Under the pieces are notes generated by a model. That model saw only the letters and a list, made by a program, of their open reading frames with translations. It was not told the DNA's origin and did not search any database. Below, in pieces: positions 51,240 to 63,848 of a stretch of DNA of 64,000 nt (position 1 is its first letter; every line of letters starts with the position of its first letter). This stretch comes from Smittium mucronatum. Lineage: Eukaryota > Kickxellomycota > Harpellomycetes > Harpellales > Legeriomycetaceae. Made by a program: the position numbers and the translations under genes. The DNA lies in contig LSSL01000472.1 in the NCBI GenBank assembly GCA_001953115.1, positions 62,001 through 126,000 on the forward strand, written 5' to 3'.

Positions 51240-53060
51240 AAATTTCAACTAATAAAATGAAATTAAATCGACCAATTTTTAATATGATGGGCTAATTTGA
51301 AATAAAATCAACTAAAACAAAACAAAACAAAGCAAAACATACTATTCTGTATTTTTTATTAGTTCATTTAATCAATTTAAAACATTAAAATCGACTATTT
51401 TCTCTTTTAAAATTCTCATAGTAAACATAAACATATTCAACCAATAAACAGAATTATACATTTTTTAGTATCTAAAATGAAAAATTATAAAACATGACAA
51501 AAAAATTTTGTGAAAATTATTGAATAAGTGAATTTTTACTCGTATTGAACATATATGTCAATATATGAAACTGAAATAAACATTATTAAGCTATAACTGA
51601 AAAGTGGTAAATAAGAAAAAATAATGATATAGTTTAAAGGCCTAATTTCCCTCTTATGCAAAAAAAATACTACAGTAATTTCTGCTAGATTTATTTTAAA
51701 CAAATAAATGACGTAATTGATAAATTGATAAAAAAAAATACAATACTTATTATAAGCTAAGTATAAGAATTTCAGTGATATAAAAAAGCAAATATGGGCC
51801 AATTTTTTTATATTTCATTTAAATAAGATTTATCAAGTTAAATTAGTTTTATATACATAAATGGGTATTCCAAGATATTTATTAATGATGCAATAGAATT
51901 AGGATTCATTTATGGATAAATTGACAATATATTGAATCTGATAAGTTTAATCAAACTATTGCATACGTATTTAGTCATAAAATAATAATATTCATATAAA
52001 AAGTAGAACAGATACCTATTTTTTAATAAAATTAGACGATTTATTAAGTAAAAATTGATGAAAGCGTAAAATAATACAGAACTTACAAAGCTATAAGCAC
52101 AATAAAATCTTCAAACTATGCTATACTCACTGCACACAGCAAATTACGTAAAAATAACAGCGTAAAAATCAAAGCGCAATATAAAATACAACTTAAAAAT
52201 CTCATAAAAAAAACCACAAAAACCATTATGCTTAACTCAAACTTTATACTACATAAACACAATGAATACAAAATATAACATAAGATAAATACAGTATTAT
52301 ATACAGCATATTAAACATAAATATAACACATAACACAAATTAAATACAGTATAATAGACATAAAACATAATTTTCACACAGTATTTATGCATAAAGAATT
52401 AAATTATATACATTATAATACACATAATACATATAATTGCACACAAAAAACAACTTAAAGCACACATAAAATTATTGACTGGGCTAATATCACGCATAGT
52501 TTAGTTAAAATTGTTATTTGAATTAAATTTTAGCGCCAAATAATATAAATACAAATAATTTCTTAAACAATGCTTGATTTTTACTTGTCACATAGTATCA
52601 GAATGTTTCGTTTGGCAGTTTTATTATAGTGAATAAACTTATTCATACTACCATCATACACACCCCAACATTTTCTTTGAGCTAAATAGATTAATAATGA
52701 TTTCTAACACTTAATAATGAAATATATATGTTTGAAAATAAATTTACGGAATTATTTTTGATAAATATTCTATTAAATTTATAATGTCTAATAGCTTGTA
52801 ATAGTTGGACAAAATTTGTATGTAATTCACCATTTGTAAAATAAATTAATATGAATTTTTACTTTAACCAATTATATCCATTGCTTTTTTACCGGGTAAT
52901 TTTAATCGATTTTTAATTGGAAATTTAGTCGATCCGACTTAACATATTATTAAAAATAGTCGATTAGACTTAATATAATATATTTATATTTGTTTCAGTC
53001 GATTTAATTTTAAATTGGTCGAATCAAAATCATTTTAGTCGAAAATAATCATCTAAAAAT
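51240..53060. mobile_element. Possible element bounded by inverted AGTCGATT-type motif arrays
   Basis: Between about 51230 and 51410 the motif appears as aaatcgacca, aaatcaacta and aaatcgacta. Between about 52900 and 53060 it appears in the opposite orientation as agtcgatccgac, agtcgattagac, agtcgattta, ggtcgaatca and agtcgaaaat. The two arrays align as inverted relatives, which suggests decayed terminal inverted repeats with subterminal motifs about 1.8 kb apart. No transposase is visible inside. Confidence 0.4.
52080..52475 (+). repeat. A/C-biased tract with degenerate ACATAA units
   Basis: About 400 bp with very few G and strong C-over-G bias on the plus strand, made of loosely repeated aacataa, atacagta and cacataa words. 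No coding potential. It lies inside the possible element at 51.24-53.06 kb. Confidence 0.55.
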
Positions 53061-56000
53061 ATAAAAATACCTTTATATATCAAATTAAAAAATACCTATA
53101 TCTCTTTTTGCAAATATAATTATGATTAGATTATGATTATGTTTTTTTTACAAAATTGATTTAATATTAGAACCAAGAATAAATTATCCAACACAGATAA
53201 CTAAAAAAATTCTAAATTATATCTATAAAGCTTACCCATTCATACTAAAACCATTGATATAATACTTTAATAATTTAGTTGGAGGGAAATTATAATCTAA
53301 AGTGGTTATAAATGATATTAGTTTAATATATCATTGTACAAAAATTTTATTCAATTCAAGTAAAATTTATATTTCCCTTATTAAGTGCTTCTAAATTTGG
53401 AAAAACGACTTAAATAATCATTTTCTCGAACTAAATTTATTTATATTCAAAACAATTCGCCCTTTTTTTTAAATTGAGATTCAATTGGATAAAATTTTCA
53501 AATTAAACCAGAGAAATTATCATAATACAGTATTGTTATTGATGTCGCCAATGCATTAAAAAAATTTTATCGTGTCTTTTCCATATAACTCTAGGAAAAA
53601 AATTCTTTTACAGATTTTTTAAAAAATTATCAGAATATATCACATGATTATAATTTAATAAAAATCATTTATTCTTATTGATTACGGGAGATAGATTATA
53701 ACTCCGTAAAATTGTTTAAATGTTACAAAATTATTTATTTACCTTATTTAGTTCAAATAACTCTTTTAAGTCTTAATGGAAATCTGTATTTCAAAATGAA
53801 AAAGAAGTTTTCAAAATATGTAATTTATTGCTTAATAACAATTTTTTTTCTTTTATCTTTAATTTTTTGCTTTAATCTTTAATTTTTTTATTAATTTCTA
53901 ATAAAAGTGCTTAAATGGAAAATTGTGTCGAAATCCGGAATTTTTTTCCTTTGCAAAACATTGGATAAAATTTCATTTAATCTTAAACTAAAAAATGGTA
54001 ATGGGTAAGTATTGGATATTATTTTTAACAGCGTAAGCTTATCCATTAAAATTTTTCCATTTTCTTAATAGGAAAACTTTGCGCTAATAAGGCATAAAGT
54101 TATTGAAAATTTACAATTTTAATTCAATGACAAAGATCAATATTTTATAAATGCATTTAAATTATTGGGACTAGTATTTTATAATCTTTTTTTGTTTTGT
54201 TCATGTTATACATCGCATTAACTAATGATTAAAACTATTTTTTTTTGATATTATTAAGATTTTCACACACTCTAACCCAGCAGTTTTGTTTTATTTTAAC
54301 TACAAGGGATGAATTTTAAATGAAACTCAAGATTAAAAAATAAACTGTACATTATTAACATTAATTTTATCAATTTAGAAAAGTATTAAATTTTCAATAG
54401 AAAATATCTGAGATTTAAGAGTAACTGCAATAAAAATTCTCGATTCCTCGAAATTTTATATATTTATTAATTTATTAATTAATTAATTAAATCAATTTCT
54501 CAATAGCCATAACAAGTTTTTTATTAATTAATGGTGGGTTCTATAAAGTAATTACTTTATATTTAAAAAAAAACATTTATTAAAAAATCGATAATGAATT
54601 TTCGAATAGGTATGCTAATAAAATGCTAAATTTTAAACATATTTCAGGTTTTAATAAATATATCTGATATTTTAATTTTTTTTGATATTTTGGAAATATT
54701 CTGAATATTTACGTTTAAATAAGCTTTTATATGAAAAATATGATGTCTTTATTAAATAGTATGCCATAATTTTTATTTATGGAAAACACTATAAATAAAT
54801 AACTGTTATCAATTACTATTTTCAAATGAAAAATAAAAAAATTATGCTGCATTATTAAAAGAAGCTTATTATTATTTAAAAAAAAAGATAAAATTGTATC
54901 TGACGATTTCCCTTAAGCTAAATAATAAAACGATCAATATTCAGTGGTATGCCAAGGTAAGAATAAGTCGATATCAACGTATTTTTTTAAAAAAATGAGT
55001 ATCAACTAAATCATTTTATTCTTATTAAACACCAGTATTTTTATAGGAAATTTTTATCCCTTTTGATGAATGATATATTAAATTTTTGGGTGCCTAAACT
55101 AATAAAAAAAATTGAATTTTATGATATTAATAACACTATATTTATAAATATTGAAATTATATATAAAAAAACATATAGCGATAATTATTTCAGGTATCTT
55201 GACTTTTAAGGATTTTGTAAAAGTAAATTTTTGCAAATGTAACGCTATAATTTAATTTCAAGTTAAATTGATATATATTTAGATATAGTTTCTATCAAAT
55301 TCATCAATTATCTTTGTTTCAATTAAAAAATAAAAGTAATTCTATAAAATTTAAATCGTTTATAGTGAATATTTTAGATATCATAATTTTAGGATAGCTT
55401 TATGAAAGTATTATATATAGGATTAAAAAAAATTTATGTTAAATAATTTAAAAATAGATTCAATAATAGATGCCATAATTAACTCCAAAGTTTTCAATAT
55501 AACGTTTATCTTGCAGCTTTGTCATCAAAATTTCATCTATAAAGCATATTTTTTTTATACAATAATATAAACTTTCCCAAACAGTGGGTGTACTAAATAT
55601 ATAATAATTTTTTTTTATTAATTTGAAATTTTTTATATTTCTACAGACGGTGTCAGATTTTCTTCATGAAAAAAGATAAATTTAGTTCCAAATCGCCATT
55701 TAAACTAAATTTAAATTCGAAATCCATTACAATTTATTTTTTTAGAATATACTTTCTGAAAATAATTTTCTATAAAATATACTAGCTAAGAAAGAAATTT
55801 AAATCTGATACTTTTTATCTATAACATGTTATAAAGATGGGTACTAAAAAATTGTTATTTTTTGTGATATTATTGTCTCGTTTTTTCTTGCTACGTGTAT
55901 AAAAATTAGTGATGAAATTAAAATAGCCCAATACGTTTAATATATATCCTTTTTTGCAATTTTATTTATAATTTTTTCCATAAATAGAAATTATTTTACA

Positions 56001-57245
56001 CAATTTAATAAAGACACCATATTTTTCATATAAAAGCTCGGGTAAACAAATAAAAAAACAGAAAAAATCCAAAACACCAGAAAATGTTTTAATTATCATA
56101 TACTTGTTTAAAAAACCTGATATCCATGTAAAAAAACAGCCTTTTACTATTTATTCTTTTGAATTAATAGGGAAATTATCGAATATGAACATTTATTTTG
56201 ATGACATTGCCAAATTATTTTTTAATCTACTAATTATTTTTTAAAATCACAATTAAAAAAAATGATAATGATTTAAATAATAAAGACATAAAATTTTAAA
56301 AAAAAATAATATTAATTTTAAAAAATCCTTAAATTAACTGCTGGAAATTTTTTGATCTTAGAATAAATAAAATGATAATAGCTAATTTTGATATCGAATT
56401 ATTCCAGAAAATTATTAATAGATATTTTTATTCTTAATAGAAAGCATAAAAATATATAATTATGATTATTAAAAAATAACTAATTTTTTACTTGTTTCAA
56501 ATTATGTTTCCGTTTTCCTCCAATGGAAACAATCTCTAATCTCCATTATTCATTTATAATTTTTTTAACTGCATCAGAAAAAGTAAATATATATACGTTT
56601 CAAGTCTACGTTTCTTTATATATTTTGATTAATCGCCTTTTAAATAATCCATATTTTGAATTCGCGTTTCGATAAAAAAATTCATAGAAAAGTGCTACCT
56701 TTCACGCAATAAAGCCTATTTTCGTATAATTTAGTGTGAAATTTTCTGAATTTTACGCTCCCTTTGCGTTTCAAGACAGGAAAACGTTTTTAAGACGAAA
56801 ATAATAGCTCATAGTTGCGCTTATTTTATTCTAAAAACTTTTTATGTACAAAGTTTACTAAAATGCTAAATTTGAGTTAAATTTTTTTTTCAAATCTCAA
56901 CAAGATAAATAGCATAATTTTCAAATAAATTTATATATGCTTGGCTTCTTTTATCAACTTTCCTTTTCTCCAAAAAAAAAAAATGATTTTTTGGAAATAA
57001 TATATTCTATAAATTTATTTTATCTTAATAAAAAATAAAGTTTAAATATCTATATATAAATCTTAAATCTTATACTTTATTTATATTAAAAATAACACAT
57101 AAAAAATATAATCGCAAAATATTCCAAGATATATGGAGACGAAAAAAGAGTAAAAATTAATTCAGAGGGTCGTTTCTATTTTTCCAACGGAATATATTAG
57201 CGATCAAAAATTATATGAGCCTATAGTTTGTAATCAGATATCTAA
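53061..57245. other. Gene desert
   Basis: About 4.2 kb, very AT-rich. It contains a short (TTAA)n run near 54467-54490. No gene or RNA recognised. Confidence 0.5.
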
Positions 57246-57249
57246 GACC

Positions 57250-58210
57250 CCAGAAAATTTTGATTTTTTGACTGGGTTTAAAAAAAATGATTTCGACGAA
57301 ATATATTCATATTTGTGAAAAGGGTTTGATTGAAGCTGAAATGAAAAGAATGAGCAAATAAAAATTTGCCCCCATGGATAAGTTGATTTACCTAATGACC
57401 TAATTGAGATATTATTTTAAATTTGATAAAATCTTAAGGGATTTTAATACATCTGGACCTTCAGCGTGTAAAATAGTTAATTTCACGGCTGAAACTATCA
57501 AAAAATCCTCGCTGAAAAAATATCAATGCCCTATAAATCAATAAGAATAACTGGCTCATTCAATAATTTTATCATATCATAGGGATGTGGCGCTAATAAT
57601 TTTTGCATAATATTTTTTATAAATAGACCAGCTGGCTCATTTCAGGACATTAAGATATTTTATTTATGGAGACATCATATATATTGAGTAATAAGAGAGG
57701 TGGCGGTGATACCCGACGGAAAATAAGCCTTTTCGAGCCCTACAGTTGAAGACTCAATAAATGACTTTTCAGTATGTAGATTAATGGAGAATAAATATAA
57801 CTAATTTTTGATAAAGTTTAACAAAGTTCAGAATTGCTGACTTCAGTAGGGCTCATATTGAATGGTAAATAATGGCTGATAAAGGATATGTGGATCTTGA
57901 TAAAAAAATTAGAGTTTTAATACCAAAAAAACGAAACTAGGATATCGGAAGGGTGAAAAAACACTCAATAATTACATTTCACAAAATATAGCTCATCCAA
58001 TTCACTTTTGGTAACAGAAAATACCTCAGAACCGATTAACTAAAATGATATAATCAAACGAGAGAACTTTTTTGGGAGATTAAAAGATTTTTTAAAAATA
58101 ATGAGAGACAAATATAGAGGTTCTTTGGATGGTATAAAGATGATGATAGATATATTTATAGCTTTGAAAAACATCATATATTGAAATCAATACTGAGAAC
58201 TGAATTCATA
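57250..58210 (+). pseudogene. Decayed Harbinger/IS5-like transposase (HTH_Tnp_4 plus DDE_Tnp_4)
   Basis: Pieces in order, split over several frames by stops: LTGFKKNDFDEIYSYL (about 57270-57318), a helix-turn-helix region with DKLIYLMT and KFDKILRDFNTSGPSACKIV (about 57378-57478), NRPAGSFQDIKIF with VAVIPDGK (about 57622-57724, first catalytic region), FSSPTVEDSINDFSVCRLM, ADKGYVDLDKKIRVLIPKKR (about 57872-57935, second Asp) and RENFFGRLKDFLKIMRDKYR (about 58059-58120) with the expected third acidic residue Glu, then DGIKMMIDIFIALKNII. This order is characteristic of DDE_Tnp_4 transposases. It is dead. Flanking inverted repeats were not found. Confidence 0.8.
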
Positions 58211-59824
58211 AAAATTTATAATTATATCAGAGTGAAATAAAGTGTTTTTTATAGAAAAAATGAAAAGAAAAATAATAATCTAGGGGATAACAAAAGATTT
58301 TGTAAGTTTTTTTAGAATAATGGCTAATTCTGAAAATTTATTAGCTGAGAGAACTCCAATAATTGTAAATAGAAAAAGTTTATTAAAGAGAAGGAAAATC
58401 TTCTGAACCGGAAATCAGTGATTCAAATGACTTTCCCACATGAATTTTTCATAAATTAATTTTAGTTAAACTAAGAATTATTACGAGATAGTATTTTCTC
58501 CTTCAATTTTTATAGCTTATTCTTACTTATATTCTTATTAAATTCCTTTATTTTTCTAATAAAAAATATTTTTAACAAAAAAATTGTGATAATATCTTTA
58601 ATTGATCGATTAATGAAAGGCAAACTAAGACTTGTAAAGGGAGATTAAATTAAAAATTAAAATGAATCTCTCTCTCTTTACTTCATTTTTATTTCAGAGT
58701 AATACAGAGTATTTCGTTCTATTCTTAATATAGCTTTATCCAATGGTATTCGAAAAATCATTCTCATCCAAAAAATTTTAATTTTTAAGACCATATTTAC
58801 CAATAGGTATGAATAAAATTATATTTTTGATTGGTGAAATTATTTATTATCTAAAATTAAGAAAATTTACAGTTTTTATCAATATTGTGATCCAAAAATA
58901 CAAGCTTTAAAATTCCAAGAAGTAAAAAAAAGGGGGGGGATTTCAAGATAGCTACTAGCTATTTACTTTTTTTTAATCAAAACATTTTAATACTAACATC
59001 ATCTACTGTTATATCTTACCAAATTTAGAGATCAGAAATAATTATAGACATATTTAAACATATAAAATGGAATTTTAGGATGTGTTATGTAGCTCACTAG
59101 ATCACTTTCGGTACAATATATATAATGATTTAAGGGGAAAAAACTATTAGAAAGGTAGAAAGTTTCAAATTTAAAGTCCAAATTATCTCTATATCAAATA
59201 TTTTGCCACAATAAATCATATTTTTTCTTAAGTTTTATTTATTCATAAAGATATTTTTTAGAGTTTCCTGCAAAAATTTTTTTTCTCCGATTTTTCATAA
59301 GTAATAAAAAATTTTTTAACATAATGAGCGAGTGATGCTTTTCCGAAATAAAAAATACTCTTTAAGTTAATAAGTAAAAAGTAAAAAAATCTGCATCCCT
59401 AATTTAAATAAATCCAATCATTTTTCTAAAGCCTTTTTTTTTATATTAGGTTTTTATAGTTTCAAAATTATCCTTGAGTCGTATCCGAATATTGATAAAT
59501 CTGTAATAACATGTGCAGATATTATTCAACTTGCTAATCAGAACTCAAAAACACTTCAACCTTATATATATTGCATTTTTGGTTTTTTTCCTAGTATTAA
59601 TAGTGTTCAAATAAACTTACAAAAACACATAAAGACCTTTATCTTACATTATTATTCGTATTTTTTTTTTCAAAGTCTTTTTTAATTATAATAATACGCA
59701 AAATAATACCATTTAATTAAATATTATTATCCCCAAAATAATCGATTAAATATATCCATCATTACTACTGCTTATAATCACCTCTCTGGGTTATTTTTTG
59801 ATCGAATTCTCAAATCTAAATTTC
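58211..59824. other. AT-rich spacer, no gene seen
   Basis: About 1.6 kb without protein-like frames or repeats. It contains a short G-run near 58932. Confidence 0.5.
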
Positions 59825-59839
59825 AACTCATTTCGATAA

Positions 59840-60950
59840 TTTCTTTTTTTTGTATATCGGAATTTTATTGTAAGATAACATCATTAAAAACTATACTAAA
59901 AAATATGAAAAAAAGAAAAAGTCGCATAGAAAAGACTATCATTCTAACTACAATAAGCTCCTCTGCCGGACTACCGGCTGTGTACCTACGGGAAAAGGGT
60001 GCAATCTACCAACCGAAAGACCCCCCCCCCTGGCATTGCTTCAAGTAGGCTGGATGACTGAGGTTACGTGCAGTCATGAATTAAGCCCTTTTTCAATGAA
60101 AAACAGTTCATTGAAGTTACTGAGCTCCTATTCAGAGACTACATCTAACAGGATTAATAAAATTAGGCTCCTACCCAAACGTGGGTTTGATCGACATGGC
60201 TTTCCTACAAATAGCTGTTAGACGCTGAGATCCGTCTGACTGTCTAACGCTGAACTTGTGCACTAGACTATGTCTCAGCTGAGCTAAACGATCGGTTCCT
60301 CCTGTTTCGAGATGGTCCTCCTCTGGAATCGCTGTCCTCCGAATCTCTGTGCGCTATCTCCACTACTCCCAACCAAGAATAGTACAACGCTGNNNNNNNN
60401 NNNNNNNNNNNNNNNNNNNNNNNNNNNNNNNNNNNNNNNNNNNNNNNNNNNNNNNNNNNNNNNNNNNNNNNNNNNNNNNNNNNNNNNNNNNNNNNNNNCC
60501 CCCCCCCTGGCATTGCTTCAAGTAGGCTGGATGACTGAGGTTACGTGCAGTCATGAATTAAGCCCTTTTTCAATGAAAAACAGTTCATTGAAGTTACTGA
60601 GCTCCTATTCAGAGACTACATCTAACAGGATTAATAAAATTAGGCTCCTACCCAAACGTGGGTTTGATCGACATGGCTTTCCTACAAATAGCTGTTAGAC
60701 GCTGAGATCCGTCTGACTGTCTAACGCTGAACTTGTGCACTAGACTATGTCTCAGCTGAGCTAAACGATCGGTTCCTCCTGTTTCGAGATGGTCCTCCTC
60801 TGGAATCGCTGTCCTCCGAATCTCTGTGCGCTATCTCCACTACTCCCAACCAAGAATAGTACAACGCTGCATGAAATTTTTGTCTAGTGTACTTCGAAAA
60901 GTACACTATTATGCCCCTAAACCACGGCAAGTTATTTCACTCTTAGGGGT
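59840..60950 (-). mobile_element. Retroposon family copy 7 with 15-bp target-site duplication, broken by a gap
   Basis: The poly(T)-side end is at 59840 and the 5' end at 60950. A perfect duplication, aactcatttcgataa, flanks the whole block at 59825-59839 and 60951-60965. The internal direct repeat (60022-60392 and 60499-60869) surrounds an N gap, so one element has been assembled with an extra partial copy. Without that copy and the N run the true length would be about 634 bp, the family norm. The 10-bp hairpin near the 5' end and the sense frame ending SDSRGGPSRNRRNRSFSSAET are intact. Confidence 0.88.
60393..60498. other. Assembly gap (106 N)
   Basis: N only. It sits inside retroposon copy 7 and is flanked by 371-bp direct copies. 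Confidence 1.
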
Positions 60951-60965
60951 AACTCATTTCGATAA

Positions 60966-62640
60966 GAATCAAAGTTTTACTTATCTTAAATTCCTATTTA
61001 CAACATTTGTGCCTTGCATTTTGGATATTGACTCCATTATTTTTAAATTTTTATTGGATAAATTTGGCTGGGTGTGTATTTTACAAATTTACATTTGATA
61101 TTTTTCTAAAAATATAACGATTATTAATGGAAATACTTAATTTCGTATCTTATTTTTGGGTTAGAGGATAAAATTCTGCCAAATTAGCCAATAACTGCCA
61201 AATTAGTAAAATATCTATCTCATTATTAATCTAGCTGTCAATTTATCGAATATTGGCCTATTTAGACATAAATCTATCAATTTAGACTATTTAGGATTTA
61301 AAATTAGTCAAAAAAATTTAAGCCGATTTATTTTATTTCCAACTATGACTCTGATAGACAAAAAGGGGCTCAATATGGTTTCTAAATTTCTTGTGTTGAT
61401 ATATATGACTTTATTGGATAATCGATTTCAAAAAATCAAAAAAAAATAACTCGATAAGCGCATATTTTCTTGTTTGAACCTAGGAGGATTTATAAAACCA
61501 ATTCATGGAAATTTTTTATAAATAGAAATACATATTTTTTTACTTCACATTTGAAATTCTACGAGCCCTAATTATTAAATTTTTCTGGAAATGAAATTTT
61601 CGAATGAATAATCTTTAATATGCTACCTTTAATAAATTGGAAATCCGTTTATCGCTCACCGAAAGCTAATAAAAATACAAATTGATGTAAAAACACCGAA
61701 AAACTACCCATTTTCTAAAATTTCCCAGAAAGTTGAGCATTTCAAAATAATTTATGTCAAATTCGATCTTGTGAATGTTTTATATATTATATTTTATATA
61801 TGCGATTGGATTTTGAAGTTATTAATACTTAATAAGGGCTTTCTGAGTTTTTAAAAATTACAAAAGCCGATCATCACTCTAAGAAAAGGATTTTTAGTAG
61901 TATCAATATTTAATAATATACGTTTAATATACATTAAATGATATTTTTTTATCGGTTTTATGTTTTATATATTTAATAAAAACTAAATGGTGTTAAAAAT
62001 TAATGTAGCTACTCAAAAGCTTACAATTTATTATATGGATTCATATTTTTAAAAAAAAATCTTATATTATTCAAACGAAAATAAATTATATAATTTTTTT
62101 TTTGTATTAATCCCTGCTAAGACTTTGGTTTTTATATATCTTTTTTGCTTTTCCATCTTTTCTAACATCCTGTAATAATGTTACGTTTAGAAGATTAAGA
62201 AAATTTACTTGATTAAAAAATGAATATGCATGATAGCACTTTTTGATTTTAAAAAAAAATTTGGATGAGAAAAAATCTTCTCTCTAACTATTTAATCTAA
62301 TTCAGTAAAATATGTAGTAGTAATCTTCTAAATCTTTCGACAAGCCGTCAAACCTGTTCCAACAGCATTTTCCAATTGATGATGTAATTTGGTTTTTTCT
62401 TTCGAGAACTAATCCCATATCTATAACAATATTTATTTTGAAATCAAAATCATCCTAGATAAATAATAACTAAGTTTTTGGGGTTTTAAGCAGAAATATT
62501 TTATTTTAGTTTATGCTTTCAAATTCTGGTTTGTACCAGTTTACATAAACCTTAACACCTTAACCGTTATTTTTAAATTTTTTAAGATATTTACTTTTTC
62601 CAATTCGTATGCTTGCCTTTTAAGTTTTTATTGAAACTTT
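60966..62640. other. Spacer with a degenerate motif array, no gene seen
   Basis: A cluster of related words at about 61180-61320 (ctgccaaattagcc, ctgccaaattagta, ctgtcaatttatcg, ctatcaatttagac) resembles the subterminal arrays of the other inverted-repeat elements. It may be the decayed left end of the Mutator-like element whose transposase follows. The matching right end would lie beyond the window. The rest is featureless AT-rich DNA. Confidence 0.4.
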
Positions 62641-62641
62641 T

Positions 62642-63848
62642 CTAGAAAGTTTTTTTTTTATGGTTAAAATATAATAACCCCCTCATACCATTGATCATTT
62701 TTTCTGAAAATTTATCATTTATTTTTTCAATAGTTGTTTTCAAATCTCCTAAAATTATCCATTTTATTAAAAATAAATGCTTTGCATTTACAAATAAATT
62801 AGTTTTTGAAATAATTTGAAGCTTAATAAAATCGCTATACATCCTATTTTTGATTGTTAATCTAAACCCTTTATCAGTTTCATCATATTTTTAGAAATAT
62901 GAAGCCAACAATGTATTATTTTCATCTTAGGATAAAAGTTATTTACGGCGCATGAAATCTGAGGGATTGAGTCAGCTATGAAGTTCTCTATCCCCCGAAA
63001 AATTGATAACCATCTATCTCTCAATTTAAAGTTTCAAGAATCCAAGTATAAGATTAAGTTGAATCTTTGCTGACTACAGATATCGACACCGGTATAAATA
63101 TCAGTCTTATGTCAGATATACCAGCTATTATCACAGGACAATTTCCCTCCACTAATTTAAAAGTGGAATCTGTGTGCATATTTTTTGCCATATTTAAAAA
63201 TTTCAATCCACATTTAGAGGTTATAAGCGCTTTTATATTTGATATATAGCTTGAATAATCGGTTAATTTTGGCTCATTAATTGCCTCATTCGATTTAATT
63301 ATTTCAAAATAGCAATGAATTTTTCTAAAATAGGGAAGTGGCAAGATTTATTTTTCGTTTTTTCGTTTTTAAAGTAATCACATTTTTTTTTATTCCAACT
63401 GATCTGCTTGTGCTTTCCGATATTTTTTTTATGTCACTAGATTTGAAACAATTTTTACTGAGCTCTAATATCTTATCCTTGAAGTTTTTGGATAAATCTC
63501 TACACATTCTAAATGATAGTCATTTCGGGAAAATAATATTCTTTTTTTTTATTACGGGAAATTTATTTTAAAGTTTATAAAAAGTTATAAAAACATAATT
63601 AAAATAATTAAAAAAAAGTGAAAAAAAGTGAAAAATTTTCTAAAAAATTAAAATAATATTCTCTTGCCATCATAAAGTCCCCAAATTTTCATCTTGCTAA
63701 GACTAATGCAATTTTTCAATTTATTGCAGTAGTATACAGTATATTTGTATTTTTTTATATTTTTTGAATATTTTATTTTACATAAGCGCGAGTAATTCGT
63801 AAAAATCTCTTCATCTGAAATATCCCATTTTCCATCAGATTCTATCAT
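62642..63848 (-). pseudogene. Frameshifted Mutator-like (MULE) transposase
   Basis: Four consecutive minus-strand pieces in different frames. 63848-63648: N-terminal zinc-finger-like region with KYTVYYCNKLKNC. 63507-63325: linker (KILELSKNCFKSSDIKKISE). 63344-63054: MULE core MHTDSTFKLVEGNCPVIIAG then FIPVSISVVSKDST, including the first catalytic Asp. Then an uninterrupted but shifted segment with ADSIPQISCAVNNFYPKMK and IIHCWLHISKNM (about 62980-62880), the second Asp and the C-x-x-H signature. 62842-62642: C-terminal region. At least three frame breaks, but individual pieces are well preserved, so the copy is younger than the one at 16.7 kb. Sequencing indels could explain some breaks. Zinc-finger, D, D and CxxH order fits MULE; the third acidic residue was not located. 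Confidence 0.75.
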
